64,000 nt of DNA from Blastobasis lacticolella (GCA_905147135.1 LR990050.1:14506001-14570000); one strand, 5' to 3'; shown: positions 11,996 through 24,640, counted from the first letter of the stretch. Program-made: numbers and translations. Notes: generated by a model from the sequence alone, not told the origin.

Positions 11996-12325
11996 ACTGA
12001 TATTTTGTATATTTACTTTAAAATAAAAATCGAGACAGCAAAATGACAACAGGTAAACTGTTTTATATTTGAGTGAAAGTAAAGTATGATAGTAGAGACC
12101 CCACAATAAATAAGAAACAGAAATACTTGCAGTCCTATGCATGTCATAGTCATTGGTTTTAGTACGTTGAACGCGGTATAACTTTAGCAAATACAAAAAT
12201 TTCTTGGCGCTCAACCTATTAAAGAAGTTTTATAACGATTTTATTGTTACAGCGTTTTTTATATACTTGTATCATCGTTTCAGCAGAGAAGGTTTTCAAC
12301 ATTTAAAAGAAACACAATTTATTTA
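11996..12325. other. Unassigned spacer
   Basis: AT-rich, nothing recognised. Confidence 0.3.
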
Positions 12326-12440
12326 TTATTTGACCGCCATCTCACCTGGCGGCCGCATCGTCTGCGAGCATGCCTGTCTAGGAACTCTCACTCTGGCCTT
12401 GAAGGCGTCCAGACTCGGATCAAGAACCACGTCCAGAATA
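12326..12440 (-). repeat. LINE 3' remnant, family C
   Basis: The reverse strand encodes a trace of a LINE ORF2 C-terminus (DPSLDAFKARVRVPRQACSQ), ending in the family's gaggtgagatggcggtca-like tail. Same family as 13888-14160. Short and mutated. Confidence 0.6.
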
Positions 12441-13887
12441 TTTTTATTATATTTATTTATTTCAGCTCTTTCGTTGCCGTGGTCGGCAGCGCGCGTTATC
12501 AACCCGGCCAAAGTAAGAAGGCACGTAATAAGATGACGTCACAGATTGTTATTTCACTCCCGACGCGCTCCGTTCTGATTGTCGCGAGTATTAAATAAAC
12601 GAGGGCTAATTCCGACGGGGTGCGTCTAGGGTTGCCATGTGAACGGGAATGCCGAAATTGTTGCGGTATCCCGATATACAGGCCTTGTTAGAGTTATTTT
12701 ACGTCGATGTCCCGGAATTCGAGTTTAGGTAGGTGTTTAGTATTTCACTTTTTGATCAGAGAAACACCTGAGATTTAAGTAGACCTGACGGTAACTGATT
12801 ATCCCACTTAAACTACAACAATATTTAAATTAAGGTCAGAGTGTCTGTCTAAAAATCTCGGCTTCGTGAAGTACTGAGATCTAAAACAAAACCAAGCTTT
12901 GGCTACAATTTTTATGTTTGAAATAGAATTGTTTTTATAGAATTATAGAAAAAACTTGGTCTAATTTAATATCTCTGTACTTTTGATTTAGGGATATTTT
13001 TCGGACATGAACTTGGCCCTTTCTTACATACCTAAGTGTTTGTTTAGTAAGATGTGAACTCCTTTTTCTGAGTTTTGCGTCAAAAAAAAAATTCGGAGAT
13101 TTTCCTTTACTTATATGCTGGCACCTAAATTTTGATTTAGTAGTAAATTTTACCCTTTTACCTCATAATTTTGTAGTAACGCTGGAATGATACTGCATGC
13201 GTTATACCGAAACTAGGCCTGCTCCAGTAAATCACGGGTAGTATTTTATAAGCTTTTGCATTTTTAATTTTGAGCCCAATATTCAATATTTTCGATAGGG
13301 AAACTTATCTAGGAGCACTTGGATATTGAACGAAAGAACTGACGCGTATCACGCTCTGGTCGGTGATACTGAATTGGGTATTTTCGGCTACGGTCGTAAT
13401 TTTTCACTTACATCGATGTGGGCATAATCACATACTTTTTGCTACTACTACTAACCAAATATTTCTATCTTCATTTGTATCCTGTAATTCGCGCAAGAAA
13501 ACCTTGCAACGAAGGCCTTCCGCTAGGGATCATGAAACTGGTTGTCAGTCTCGGGAGCCAATTGGCACCCCGTGACGATGTTTATTTTATTTATTTAAAA
13601 CTTGCAACCCTAGCGCCCCGGGTCATCCCGAACGCTACGGGCGTTTAATGAACGAAAGTTAAAGAACAATGCCTCCTTGATTTGAGTGTGAAGTTACATT
13701 CAGCCCGCGGCTTGGATTTGGCGGTTGTTGTGTCAACGTTTACCCTTTGTTATAGGGAACGCAATTTAGTATTTTGTCTGTCTCGCAATAATTTGTGTGT
13801 TTTACTATGATTATGTTATGGTATTATGTTATAGCGGCCCTCTGCGGTTGTCAGACGCGGGCAGTTCAAAACTCAATTTTTTTTTAC
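12441..13887. other. Unassigned spacer
   Basis: No gene recognised. A short stretch near 13545-13580 (ccaattggcaccccgtgac) is echoed at 25235-25260, probably shared repeat debris. Confidence 0.35.
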
Positions 13888-14160
13888 TAGTTGACTATGA
13901 TAATTGATGGTAAGTGACGATGCAGCCGATGATTGAGCATGCCTGCCTAGGAACAGCCTATTCACTCTAGCTTTGAAGGCATCCAGATTATATTGATCAG
14001 GGAACACACTCGCAGGCAAAGCATTTCACTCCTTAGCCGTACGCATTTTAAAAGTCGAGCCAAAGCGGCTCGTGCGGATAGCTGGAAGATCCACGACATA
14101 AGGATGAAGCGCTCGCCCGGATCGCGTCTCCCGATGGCGGATTGATGAATATCAAGTTTA
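13888..14160 (-). pseudogene. LINE ORF2 C-terminal remnant, family C (best copy)
   Basis: The reverse strand reads SGRALHPYVVDLPAIRTSRF, GSTFKMRTAKE, a stop where a Trp would be expected, NALPASVFPDQYNLDAFKAR and VNRLFLGRHAQSSAASSL. This is the W-N-x-L-P ... F-K-x-x-V-N-R arrangement at the end of several insect non-LTR ORF2 proteins. No RT domain is attached, so the copy is strongly 5'-truncated. Related pieces: 12326, 32135, 35881, 37402, 52835 and 63285. Confidence 0.75.
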
Positions 14161-16257
14161 TTCCTCGAGATCCACGAAGATGGTCAAAGATGGTCAATGA
14201 AGGTTCAGAACAGATCAAAAATACTCTATGACACTCGGGAATGATGTAGTTTCATAACAGTGTATTAATTTTCGAAATCGATTCATTACCTAATCTTTAG
14301 TTCAAAGCATATACACACTTTTACATTACATTTAGCAGCCCATAAGTAACTCTGAACTTGAGCTTGCCACAATCTCCATGTTTGGCAGGCGACTTAGAGA
14401 TCACACACACCTTACCTGGTCCATCCATCCATCAGAGTGAACATAGTGCAATATTGCTTATACCTTCGGGAAATACAATGTCCAAACTACGCTAACAGTT
14501 AGCAGTGCAAAGTAAATAGCGCTCCCTACTCGACCTGGATAGAACCTACATGCGAGCGTAGCGTTGCGCACACATCGATTGCGTGCTGCACTAAACAATG
14601 CCCTATAATACGGAAGGGGTTCAGCATAAAGGCAAGAAATGTATCGCTAAAAGCCAGCCGCCTATCCATCAACGGAGCACTCTGCGGCTGCTTTTACTCT
14701 GAATATTGAAGACGCGAATGGTTGCAGCTCGTATTCTCATCGCGGATTTGAAATCCACCGACGGATTTACTGGCCCAGCGATGTGTTTGGCTAGTGTATG
14801 ATTTTGGTTGGTGTTTTCACGAAATATGAGGAGGGTAAAGTTATTTCTGAGAATTATAGTATCTAGTACGCTCAAATGTTGGAATATAGACGAATTCTAT
14901 ATTCGTCGATATTTTTAACTATTCTCTGCCGAAATACAAAAAATGTTTATATGATTATAAAAGTCTATAAACTTAGATGTTTTTGTAATTAATTGCTTTA
15001 GTCTCATTATATATTTTAATGTAGTAGATTAGTACTTGTGTTATAAGCGCCATTTATATAATGCACATAAGGTTTGTGTGTTATTGGCTTTACATTTATG
15101 TAAATTGTTATTGTTACTGTAGTTTAAGAGCGTTGTTAGAAAATGTAAATCTGTTGGCAAACTAAATAAATAACTAATAATGCCTCTTTAAAAACCAATC
15201 TCTTAATGGCAACACTAACACAGCCTTTTCTCTATAGTCTGTGGTCTAGGATCCGAATTTTGCTTCCGTCCGTGTCATTTGATAAAATACAAGCTATCGA
15301 GCTAAGTATAAAAAACTGACTTTGCATTATTATTTATCTGCCCAGTAATCCTTTATTCAAAACAATATATCATCAGAATATAACGCCTAGATTTCAAAAA
15401 TTTACAATTAATCTATCTTCTTTTTTACAATTACGTGATCGAACACAAACAAGAAAAGTCGTTTGAGGAAAATGTGGCTGTAATGCCCGTAACATCTACA
15501 GTTTACACATTAGCTTACATGATGTGTAAGCTGATAGTAGTACAGATACATAAAGATGCAGATACACACATAAAGCTCACGCCTCTGTCCCACAGGTGTG
15601 ATAGGCAGAGTCTATGGACCGCCACTTTGCTCCCAAGATGCAGATGTTTGATGAATTAGCAAATATGAATTACATAGGAAATGTAATGAGCATAACATAG
15701 GAAAAACTTGTTTCACTGACATGGGAGAGGGGTCATATTGACATACTTAGCAATAGAAGGCGTCCCGGAAATAACTAAACATAAATACATAATATTTATA
15801 AGATAAGAAATAGTTACCTGTCTTCTTCAGAAAGCCAGTGCCCGCGACACTTGTCACTCGTCCATTTCCCGATTTTTATCGCTTTGATCTCAGACCAAAT
15901 AAGAAATAAAGATGGCGCGCTCTCAACAATAACAACAGTGACATGAGGCCGGCGTAGTGCCATGGCGTAGGTTAGTGTGCACACAGCATGGTGTAGTTTT
16001 GTGTGCGTCAGTATGGTGTTCGCAGGGTTTTGTCTGTATTTCTTATTTGGACTGATGCTTAGATACGAGACTTCACCCCGCTCCCATGTATCGTACTAAA
16101 ACTTGTCGTGGTTGAAACCTCATACATGTAAATTATGTTACCCTATCTTTCAAGCAAACACCTATACTTGAAAACTTACTTGGCGAGCGATATAGTCCGC
16201 TTTTGTACTGTAATGTGCATAAAGCTTTAAATAAATAAATAAATAAATATAGAAAAG
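14161..16257. other. Unassigned spacer
   Basis: Mostly AT-rich. Bases 15040-15175 and 16200-16248 look like LINE 3' tails (the latter an aaat microsatellite after ataaagctttaaat). The frame at 15435-15659 shows no recognised domain. Confidence 0.35.
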
Positions 16258-16462
16258 GCGGCGGTACTCGATAGCCTAATGGTTAAGGGGTCCGACTTCG
16301 ACGTCCGGGGTCAAACCCCAGTGCGGCCAGTACCAACGATACTTTTCTGAGTTAAAAGCAAAAATATTGTGGTGAAACCTGCACATTCAGGCTACTGATT
16401 GTGTAACTGTGGCCCGATCTGGTCAGGTTCCCCTGTTTACAAGGTCACTGAGGTCAGATATC
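16258..16462 (+). repeat. Family B SINE, 3'-truncated, variant head
   Basis: The head differs from other copies (gatagcctaatggttaaggg with gggtcaaaccccag as B box), but the body matches: gagttaaaagc, gtggtgaaacctgcacattc, ctggtcaggttcccctg and gtcactgaggtcagat. It stops where the RTE fragment begins, about 130 bases before the usual end. Confidence 0.7.
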
Positions 16463-16464
16463 AG

Positions 16465-16800
16465 TGATCATCATAATTCGGCTAATAAGCCGAAAGACAC
16501 CCACTGCTAGGCATAGGCCTCCCCTAGAGATCTCCACAAAGGTCGGTCCTGTGCGATCTCTGTATCAGATTATCGGTCCACCTTGTGGAAGGCCTACCCA
16601 CGCTGCGTCTTCCGGTACGTGGTCGCTACTCGAGAACTTTACTGCCCTATCGGCCATCTGTTCTTCGAGCTATGTGCCCTGCCCACTACCACCTCAGCCT
16701 GGCAATCCTTAGAGCTACGTCAGTGACCTTGGTTCGCTTGTGGATCTCCTCATTGCTGATCGATCGCGCAACGAGACTCCGAGCATAGCCCATTCCATTA
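16465..16800 (-). pseudogene. RTE-type LINE, ORF2 C-terminal fragment
   Basis: The reverse strand carries a degenerate RTE-like ORF2 C-terminus: RIRNEEI-type residues then TKVTD, W..AG/HIA and GRPSTRW-like pieces, followed by a 3' end in atgatgatc-type trinucleotides at the left limit. The same stretch, in the same orientation, lies at 61800-62062. Frameshifts and stops are present. Confidence 0.7.
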
Positions 16801-16804
16801 CCCT

Positions 16805-17165
16805 TGGATAACAGTGAGCTTTCTTATAAGGCCTTCGATTCGATCGAAATCTGGGCGGTGCTCCAGTCTCTACAGCATGCGCTAAATTGATTATCGATAT
16901 ATCGAAGCACTGAAGTGTTTGTACGAAAACGCCACTATGTCAGTGCGTCTCCAGGATATGACCACATAACCTATTCAGCTGCAGCGAGGTGATAGACAAG
17001 GTTATGTCATATCATCGAAGTTGTTCACCGCTGCACTGGAGGATATCTTTAGGCTTCTGGATTGGGACGGACTTTTTTTTTATGTGAGAAACGTTCTTGC
17101 TCGTACGAGAACTTGGTAACAATATTAACGGCGAGTACCTCACTCACGATATCGCTGATCACATA
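16805..17165 (+). pseudogene. RTE-type LINE, RT-domain fragment, inverted relative to its C-terminal part
   Basis: The forward strand encodes YKAFDSIEIWAVLQSLQHA, then after a shift IDYRYIEALKCLYENATMSV, and PIQLQRGDRQGYVISSKLFT, AALEDIFRLLDWDG. After an insertion of about 35 bases comes NNINGEYLTH. These are RT palm-region motifs of RTE elements (the FDS Asp and the QRG.RQG block). The ADD catalytic pair is not reached. Orientation is opposite to the adjoining 16465-16800 part. Confidence 0.75.
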
Positions 17166-17214
17166 TAGTAATACAGGACAGAACAGAACACGCTGAGTAC
17201 ATATAGTTATAGAA

Positions 17215-19765
17215 TATAACTAACCCCTGTTAGCACCCATTTATTATTAGGAATGGAGATCAGGTACACTAGTCAGTTCCAAAGTCTCCAAAGTAGTCCC
17301 GAAGCTTCTCACTCCCGTGCACCGTATTTATCGAGGGGTTAAGTAAATGTAGTTTATTTTAAGATTTACTTAGAAGCTTCTTGCTTGTCCTCTTACTTAT
17401 CCTATACCTACCTTCCCTTCAAGCAATAACACAAAAGTGCTAAATAACTTTATGGCGGTAGAAATATTAAAAGACTGGAAGAAGGTACTGATCTAGACTT
17501 TATCTTCCTACAATACAATCCCTTCTGTTAGTTCCCGAAAATGATCAAACACGACAAGGATTCTTACTTGACAGAATAATCTGGGTAAAACGGATAAAGA
17601 ATATAAGAAACCCCTGCAAGCACCCATTTATTATTAGGAATGGAGGTCAGATACACTAGTCAGTTCCAAAGTCTCCGCAGTAGTCCCGAAGCTAGAACGC
17701 GACACGTCTCATCCTTTTCCCGTCTCTTATCGGCCAGATACGTCAATTCACCTCGCTCCCGTGTACCGTATTTGTCGAGGGGTTAAGTAAAAATAACTTA
17801 AAAGCTTCTTGCCTGTCCTCTTACTTACACTTTATCTTCACTTCAAGCAATAACACAAAAGTGCTGAATAACTTTGTGGCGGTAGAAATATTAAAAGGTA
17901 TGTACTGCTACAGTACAAACCCTTCTGTTCCTGAAAATAATCAAACACGAGATGGACTCTTACTTGACAGAAAACTCCGGGTGTAGATATAGAACATAAG
18001 TAACCCCTGCAAGCACCCATTTATTATTAGGAATGGAGGTCAGATACACTAGTCAGTTCCAAAGTGTCCGCAGTAGTCCCGAAGCTAGCCCGCGACACGT
18101 CTCATCCATTTCCCGTCTCTTATCGGCCAGATACGTCAATTCACCGCGCTCCCGTGTACCGTATTTGTCGAGGGGTTAAGTAAAAATAACTTAAAAGCTT
18201 CTTGCCTGTCCTCTTACCTACACTTTATCTTCACTTCAAGCAATAACACAAAAGTGCTGAATAACTTTGTGGCGGTAGAAATATTAAAAGGTAGGTACTG
18301 CTACAGTACAAACCCTTCTGTTAGTTCCTGAAAATAATCAAACACGAGATGGACTCTTACTTGACAGAAAACTCCGGGTGTAGATATAGAATATAAGTAA
18401 CCTCTGCGAGCACCGATTTATTATTAGGAATGGAGGTCAGGTATACTAGTCAGTTCCAAAGTCTCCGCAGTAGTCCCGAAGCTAGCCCGCGACACGTCTC
18501 ATCCATTTCCCGTCTCTTATCGGCCAGATACGTCAATTCACCTCGCTCCCGTGTACCGTATTTGTCGAGGGGTTAAGCAAAAATAACTTAAAAGCTTCTT
18601 GCCTGTCCTCTTACTTACACTTTATCTTCACTTCAAGCAATAACACAAAAGTGCTGAATAACTTTGTGGCGGTAGAAATATTAAAAGGTACTGCTACAGT
18701 ACAAATCCTTCTGTTAGTTCCTGAAAATAATCAAACACGAGATGGACTCTTACTTGACAGAAAATTCCGGGTGTAGATATAGAATATAAGTAACCCCTGC
18801 GAGCACCCATTTATTATTAGGAATGGAGGTCAGATACACTAGTCAGTTCCAAAGTCTCCGCGTAGTCCCGAAGCTAGCCCGTGACACGTCTCATCCATTT
18901 CCCGTCTCTTATCGGCCAGATACGTCAATTTACCTCGCTCCCGTGTACCGTATTTGTCGAGGGGTTAAGTAAAAATAACTTTAAAGCTTCTTGCCTGTCC
19001 TCTTACTTACACTTTATCTTCACTTCAAGCAATTACACAAGAGTGCTGAATAACTTTGTGGCGGTAGAAATATTAAAAGGTAGATACTGCTACAGTACAA
19101 ACCCTTCTGTTAGTTCCTGAAAATAATCAAACACGAGATGGACTCTTACTTGACAGAAAACTCCGGGTGTAGATATAGAATATAAGTAACCTCTGCGAGC
19201 ACCCATTTATTATTAGGAATGGAGGTCAGATACACTAGTCAGTTCCAAAGTCTCCGAAGTAGTCCCGAAGCTAGCCCGCGACACGTCTCATCCATTTCCC
19301 GTCTCTTATCGGCCAGATACGTCAATTCACCTCGCTCCCGTGTACCGTATTTGTCGAGGGGTTAAGTAAAAATAACTTAAAAGCTTCTTGCCTGTCCTCT
19401 TACTTACACTTTATCTTCACTTCAAGCAATAACACAAAAGAGCTGAATAAATTTATGGCGGTAGAAATATTAAAAGGTAGGTACTGCTACAATACAAACC
19501 CTTCTGTTAGTTCCTGAAAATAATCAAACACGAGATGGACTCTTACTTGACAGAAAACTCCGGGTGTAGATATAGAATATAAGTAACCCCTGCGAGCACC
19601 CATTTATTATTAGGAATGGAGGTCAGATACACTAGTCAGTTCCAAAGTCTCCGCAGTAGTCCCGAAGCTAGCCCGCGACACGTCTCATCCATTTCCCGTC
19701 TCTTATCGGCCAGATACGTCAATTCACCTCGCTCCCGTGTCCCGTATTTGTCGAGGGGTTAAGTG
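17215..19765. repeat. Tandem array, ~395-bp unit, about 6.5 copies
   Basis: The marker gcaccc(atttattattagg) begins at 17233, 17620, 18013, 18410, 18803, 19199 and 19596, giving periods of 387, 393, 397, 393, 396 and 397. Each unit runs through ggaatggaggtcagatacac, cagttccaaagtctccgcag, cgcgacacgtctcatcc, ttatcggccagatacgtcaa, gtcgaggggttaagtaaaaa and ctcttacttgacagaaaact. The first unit lacks about 60 bases (the cgacacgtctc part) and carries private sequence. The last stops at ggggttaagt, next to unrelated CpG-rich DNA. Units 2-7 are very similar by eye. Short frames inside are chance openings. Confidence 0.95.
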
Positions 19766-20443
19766 AATGTCGTGTCGTGTCGGCCGCTCCATTTCCTGGC
19801 GTGCCGGAACCGCGCGCCGCGACCGGCCGCTTTGTTGCTGACCGTCCGGAACTTTGCTGCTGACGGAGTCGAGCGCTGTGATATGATGTTATTTGTGTGG
19901 TGAGGTTGCTAGGTGGTTCGTGGTACTCGGGTCTGTTATTGATTCGATGGTTTCTCTTACGCCGATATAGGGCTGCTGCTGGACTAACCCTCTTCGATAT
20001 TAGTGGACGGTGTACTCTTTCTTGCAATGCAGTAGACTAGTCCAATGGAGTGTTAAAGGACGATGATACACGAATAAAGAGGCAAATTTGTATGTGGTAA
20101 AGATTTTATGAAGTATATTATTTCGGATTTCTAGAAATTTAAATGAATTTAATTCCATTTTGTCGTGCGGTGTAACCAAAGGGCCACACCTTAAATTTAG
20201 CGAAAACCGGTCCCGCAACTTTCAATTTACAATTGGTCACACTACAAAATGTGCTGAATTGTTGTCACAAATACCTCTTGCGTTATGCCTTACAGTCTAA
20301 GAATTAATTAAGGCTGGAACAATGCGGGGCGGGAATAATTAATGTGGACGGTGACCGCCGTCCACTCGTCATACCTTTCGGTCTGGCTTGCACAATAGGA
20401 ACGATGGATATAAATTTATCGAAGGAGATATAAATTTATAGAA
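19766..20443. other. Unassigned; CpG-rich start after the tandem array
   Basis: Bases 19766-19870 are CpG-rich (ccgcgcgccgcgaccggccg), unlike the array. Minus-strand frames (19719-20027, 20000-20218) have no recognised motif. No repeat match found in the window. Confidence 0.35.
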
Positions 20444-20668
20444 GCGCCGGTGGCCAAGTGGTCAAGGTATCCGACTCGTTAGCGAGAGGTACCTGGTTCG
20501 AATCCCACTGCGGCCATGTACCATTGACTTTTCTGGGTTATGTACATTAGTCGAATGCTAACCGACGCTCTTACGGTGAATTTGTAACCATCATCCTATC
20601 TGGTCAGGTACCCCTGTTAGGAGGGTCACTGAGGTCAAATGGCAGTCGCCCCATTATAATTATCTGAT
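20444..20668 (+). repeat. Family B SINE, 3'-shortened
   Basis: Head gcgccggtggccaagtggtc, then cgactcgttagcgagaggta and ggttcgaatcccactgcggc (B box). Body: gggttatgtacattagtcga, ctggtcaggtacccctgtta, gtcactgaggtcaaatggca. The usual cggaccccggg-type end is missing. A repeated gatataaatttat precedes it. Confidence 0.8.
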
Positions 20669-22744
20669 CTGAAAAATCTATTATAACTTTATCGCTATAC
20701 GAAGGACCTATGTGTCCTAGAACTGGAAGCATTTATATCATGTGATAGAGGTGTAATATAAATTAAAAAGATACAAAGAGTGTGAACAATAATAATTGCA
20801 TTTTGAACGAAGTGTTGATCATGCAGGACAGCGGGTTGGGTCGGGTAAAGACGTGAGAGAGGGATATTTTTATGAGCAATATACTTACAATTCATTTGTA
20901 CTGTTTATTCATAAAAAATACAATGAATGGTGATTCTAAACATTAGCTGTTATTTCTACAGCTAATACCAACTTTACGATTATCTAACTAGCACCGAGAC
21001 CACACACCTATGGATTATACTTGTGCTTTATTAGATTCAGTGGTATGAAAAAAAGAAAGTAGCAGCTATAATATTTTATCGCATTCATTACAAGTCTCGC
21101 ACATAAAGGACTGGCTAACAAACACTGTACCTACGTTTGAATGTGAAATTTCATTGTTATTTACGACTCCTGCTTTTGTTTAGATGTTATCAGAACTGAA
21201 ATTTTGTACTTAGGTACTTTCTCTTCTTTACTGCGGCAGTAATTTTTATTTTTATGAGTTCTTCTAGTGAAATATTACTTCAAAGGGAAGGTTAAATGTG
21301 TAAATTAAATATAAAGGTAAAACGTTTTAAATATTTAACACTTTGTGTTGTGACTTCATGATGGAACTCCATTATTATAGTGTACAAAAGATGATTTAAT
21401 TCATAAAATATATAATTTTACTTTGTGGAAAATAAACTTACTATCAAATTAAAATTTTAAATATTTAGATGAATTAGTGGCACGGCCGGGGTCTGTATTT
21501 TAACAAACTTTCATTTCGCGCAGTAAACACAACCAAAACAAGTGAACTTTTAACCTAGGGAAGCCCCGCTGCTCTGAAAACGGGTTGCAAAGCTCTCATT
21601 CTGTCAGTCCCGAAAAGCTCAGTTTGGAACTTGTAATTAATTTTTAATCCCTTATCCTTACTTCGCGGCTTCACATAATAAATTAATTTTACAACCATTT
21701 TGTTCGTAATCAGATAATGCGTTAGGTAAGGTATTCGAATTTTTAATGAATAAGGATTTGCGAGAGGTGCTTGGTGGCTTAATTAAAATTATTTCGGTGC
21801 ACAACATTTATTGGATACCCACCAAGTTTTAAAAGTGTTACCCCCCACTAAGCAAACGTAGCAGATAAGGGATTGATATTCCCCTCAATATTCCTGGTGA
21901 TAGCACTATGTTAGGTTCCGGTTTCGTATTTAATCTTCTACGAAATCGAATCGGTACATTATATACCGCTGACATCTGAACGACTGTACTTAAAAGAGTA
22001 GAACCTAATAAGTGTCCCCGAGCGCGCTCCATGCAAACGTAGTTTGATCATATTTTCAATATTACGCTGTCAAAGCCAATGAAATGTTTCAGACGTTATT
22101 CAGAAACCAATGTCTCTGCTTGTGGTTGTCAGATTTTTGTTAAAATATATCGTTTCAAAGTTACACGGGATTTAAGATTTCCATACAAATTTAAGAGTAA
22201 GAGATTAGAGAGATATTGATTACCTGTACATTTTGATGATAATGATTATTATTATGTACTCTATATTTAAGTATCTACCTACATACATGGCCATGTACGT
22301 TCGCTATAGACTAGCCGAACATTTTTACCATTTGTCCCATTTATTTATTCACAAACTAATTTTCACCAACCAAATTCGCGAGTCATCCGCCAAAAACCTG
22401 AGTGTCGCTCATTAAAAAGTTATTAGGGTGTGATGCACGCTCATCCGCGAACCCCGTCCAAGCCGGCCATTCCCCCATGATGGATTGGAAACGGCAAAGT
22501 TGCATGAATAAATTAAAGCAACCATTAAAGTCAGCTAGGTTTTGTGAGAGCGTCCGGTGAGTTATTGAGAATCTCGCTTTGGGGCGCCGGTGTGACGTCA
22601 CAGTGACCACTGACGTTTAATTTTGCACATGTTTTATGTGTGATTAATAGTTCGCAATTTACGTGGTGACGAATGGGGGAAGAGTGTGGATTTTGGGGTT
22701 GATGTGGTTTGCCTACGGTTGCGTACGGAGAGGCTGCGCAGGTT
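20669..22744. other. Unassigned spacer
   Basis: No gene, RNA gene or repeat recognised. Several short frames (20695-20895, 21838-22032, 22383-22610) lack supporting motifs. Confidence 0.3.
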
Positions 22745-23162
22745 TTATTATGTTCATCGGTAGACTAACAGGCAAGTGGGCCACCTGGTAGAAAGTGTTT
22801 ACTACTGTCGCTGCTAAAGACTTCTACTACTATTCATTGCAATAAGAGATTTTTTGTATCAAACAGAATTCCTGCAACGCGGTATAGCTGGTATAGGTGG
22901 TTTCGCCCCGTCATCCAGAGCCGAGTTGGAAGTAAAGAGAGTGCCCAGAAAATAGGATTGTTGAATGTCGGGCTGTTATTAGTTTGACGTTCGTTTCTGT
23001 GTATGTCTGTAACATCGAAGATCCTGAACGAGTGGACCGATTTCGATGCGATGTTCTTTATTTGACCAGTTTTTAGTTTAGTTTAACCAGTTCAAAATAT
23101 CCAGTTTCGTCGAGATAGTTCTTATAAAGTCAGTTTAGTGTAGCTAGACTTTTATTTCAGCG
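22745..23162 (+). repeat. Family F fragment followed by family G repeat
   Basis: Bases 22745-22830 match family F (agactaacaggcaagtgggc, cacctggtag). Bases 22975-23090 match family G (tgtgtatgtctgtaacatcg, tcctgaacgagtggaccgat, ttcgatgcgatg). Both are degenerate. Confidence 0.5.
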
Positions 23163-23322
23163 GATCAAACCCCAAAGTAAGCAAAGTTGTGTTATGGGTG
23201 TTAAATAATTGATAAACTACTTATATACTTTTTTTTAATAGGTACATACTACAGCCAGACCCATAACTGAAATTAAAATGCATCATTTCAATTTCTGCTC
23301 GGCCAGGAATCGGGACCTTTTT
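23163..23322 (-). repeat. Family A SINE, partial
   Basis: Reverse-strand copy retaining the gatttgatcc-like 3' domain start, aacacccat, the acccataactgaaattaaaa core and catttcaatttctgctcggc. The head stops after aatcgggacc. Confidence 0.7.
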
Positions 23323-24420
23323 TTAGTTTAGTATATCCAGATTTATAAAGATGGTTCTTTTAAAGTCGGTTTAGTCTTCAGAGCGTCCGAGGTTTTCCGA
23401 CAGCTCAAATTACGCAACCGCAAACTCAGATTCGAGTGACAAAATTACGTATCCCTATGCTATGAAAGAACATTTTGTAATCATGTTTTATTTTATTTAT
23501 TTATTTATTAGGAAGCCAACAAAATATGAAAATATAATAACATTTTGTTTTTAAACTAACGTATAACACAACAATCATATTTAACTTACAGACTAACTCA
23601 ACATGTATAATTCAAAAAATAATATTTCGAACCAACTAAAAACCTCTTTTTTTTCTACTGATCTCGCTTGATGTGACAATAATATTTTTCATATATATAT
23701 AATACAACGTACACACTCATCAAATATGTGCAGTTTACTTGCGTGAGGTTAATAGAGAGTATTTACTTAATTATGAGTGCAAACGCTGGCCTCGCGGGTG
23801 TCATATGTCGCTTAGTGGCTTTTAGGAACACAAACACGACTTGACCAGCGTGACCCCTGTGTGTGAGGTGAAAAGGCTAACCTAGTGCTCTTTGTGTCTT
23901 CTAAGTACGATTTTCTGCGCCCAATTTGTGTTTATTTTTCGTAACGATTCTTTTACTTAAGTAACTTAGAAAACTTGTAGGTATATGAAAGACTTCAACC
24001 TATATTTCTAGAAAAGGTTTTATATAAAGTAAGCATCACATAGATAAAATATCATAATATCAATCACTTACAATAACAAGAAATACACGAGCAAAGGCGG
24101 CCTCCCCACATTTGGGTATAATAAAATGTCCTTCAAAGCATATTTTTGACTGACAGTTTCAGGTATTATAGAAGGTATGGTTTTATCAGCGGGTAGACAA
24201 GGGTGTCACTGGTGGGACAACGAATTTGTGTTGACCCACTAGTGGGACAGAGCAATGGGACCACGATTCCGAAGGGCAAAATCGATTATTTACCAGTGAC
24301 CCGCCCCTGCTTCGCACGGGTGTTCTCGGGGGTTGTTTATCACAATATTCATGTACCAATTATATACATTAAACATCCGGTAGAAATTATCTAAAATATA
24401 GGGAAAACCGCATTAAAACG
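23323..24420. other. Unassigned spacer with TTTA microsatellite and repeat scraps
   Basis: A ttta run lies near 23487-23510. Bases 24208-24320 contain a near-dyad (cactggtgggac / gacccactagtgggac) and ccctgcttcgcacgggtg, a motif style common at ends of lepidopteran repeats. No coding signal. Confidence 0.35.
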
Positions 24421-24640
24421 CACACTGCACGATGGGGCCAAATTGAAAAAATGTGGACAAAATTCATACAGAACTGACATTTCGGGCTTGGATTGCGGGT
24501 TTTGCCCTATCATGCAGTGCGCCGCGCGGCGCGGTGGCACATTTCGCCACCTGTCAATGTACTTGCATACAAACTGCTCGGCGTGCAACAAGTTTTGCCA
24601 AATCGTGCAGTACGCCGCGCGGCACACCTCTTCAATGTGT
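24421..24640. repeat. Composite inverted/direct repeat, MITE-like
   Basis: The left end (actgcacgatggggccaaa) is the reverse complement, with a few changes, of two downstream copies of ttttgcc...gtgc...gccgcgcggc at 24499-24530 and 24592-24623. The two right copies are direct repeats about 92 bases apart. CpG-rich; no transposase. Confidence 0.5.

Noticed and set aside
11831..12214. 127-residue minus-strand frame
   Set aside because: It overlaps a family B SINE fragment and shows no protein family features.
17215..19765. CRISPR-like array
   Set aside because: The repeats are ~395 bases with no short repeat/spacer alternation, in a eukaryotic context.
20444..20530. tRNA gene (also 9748, 46265-46343, 62780-62861)
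   Set aside because: A- and B-box-like motifs are present, but each is followed by the same SINE body and the cloverleaf is not convincing; these are SINE heads.
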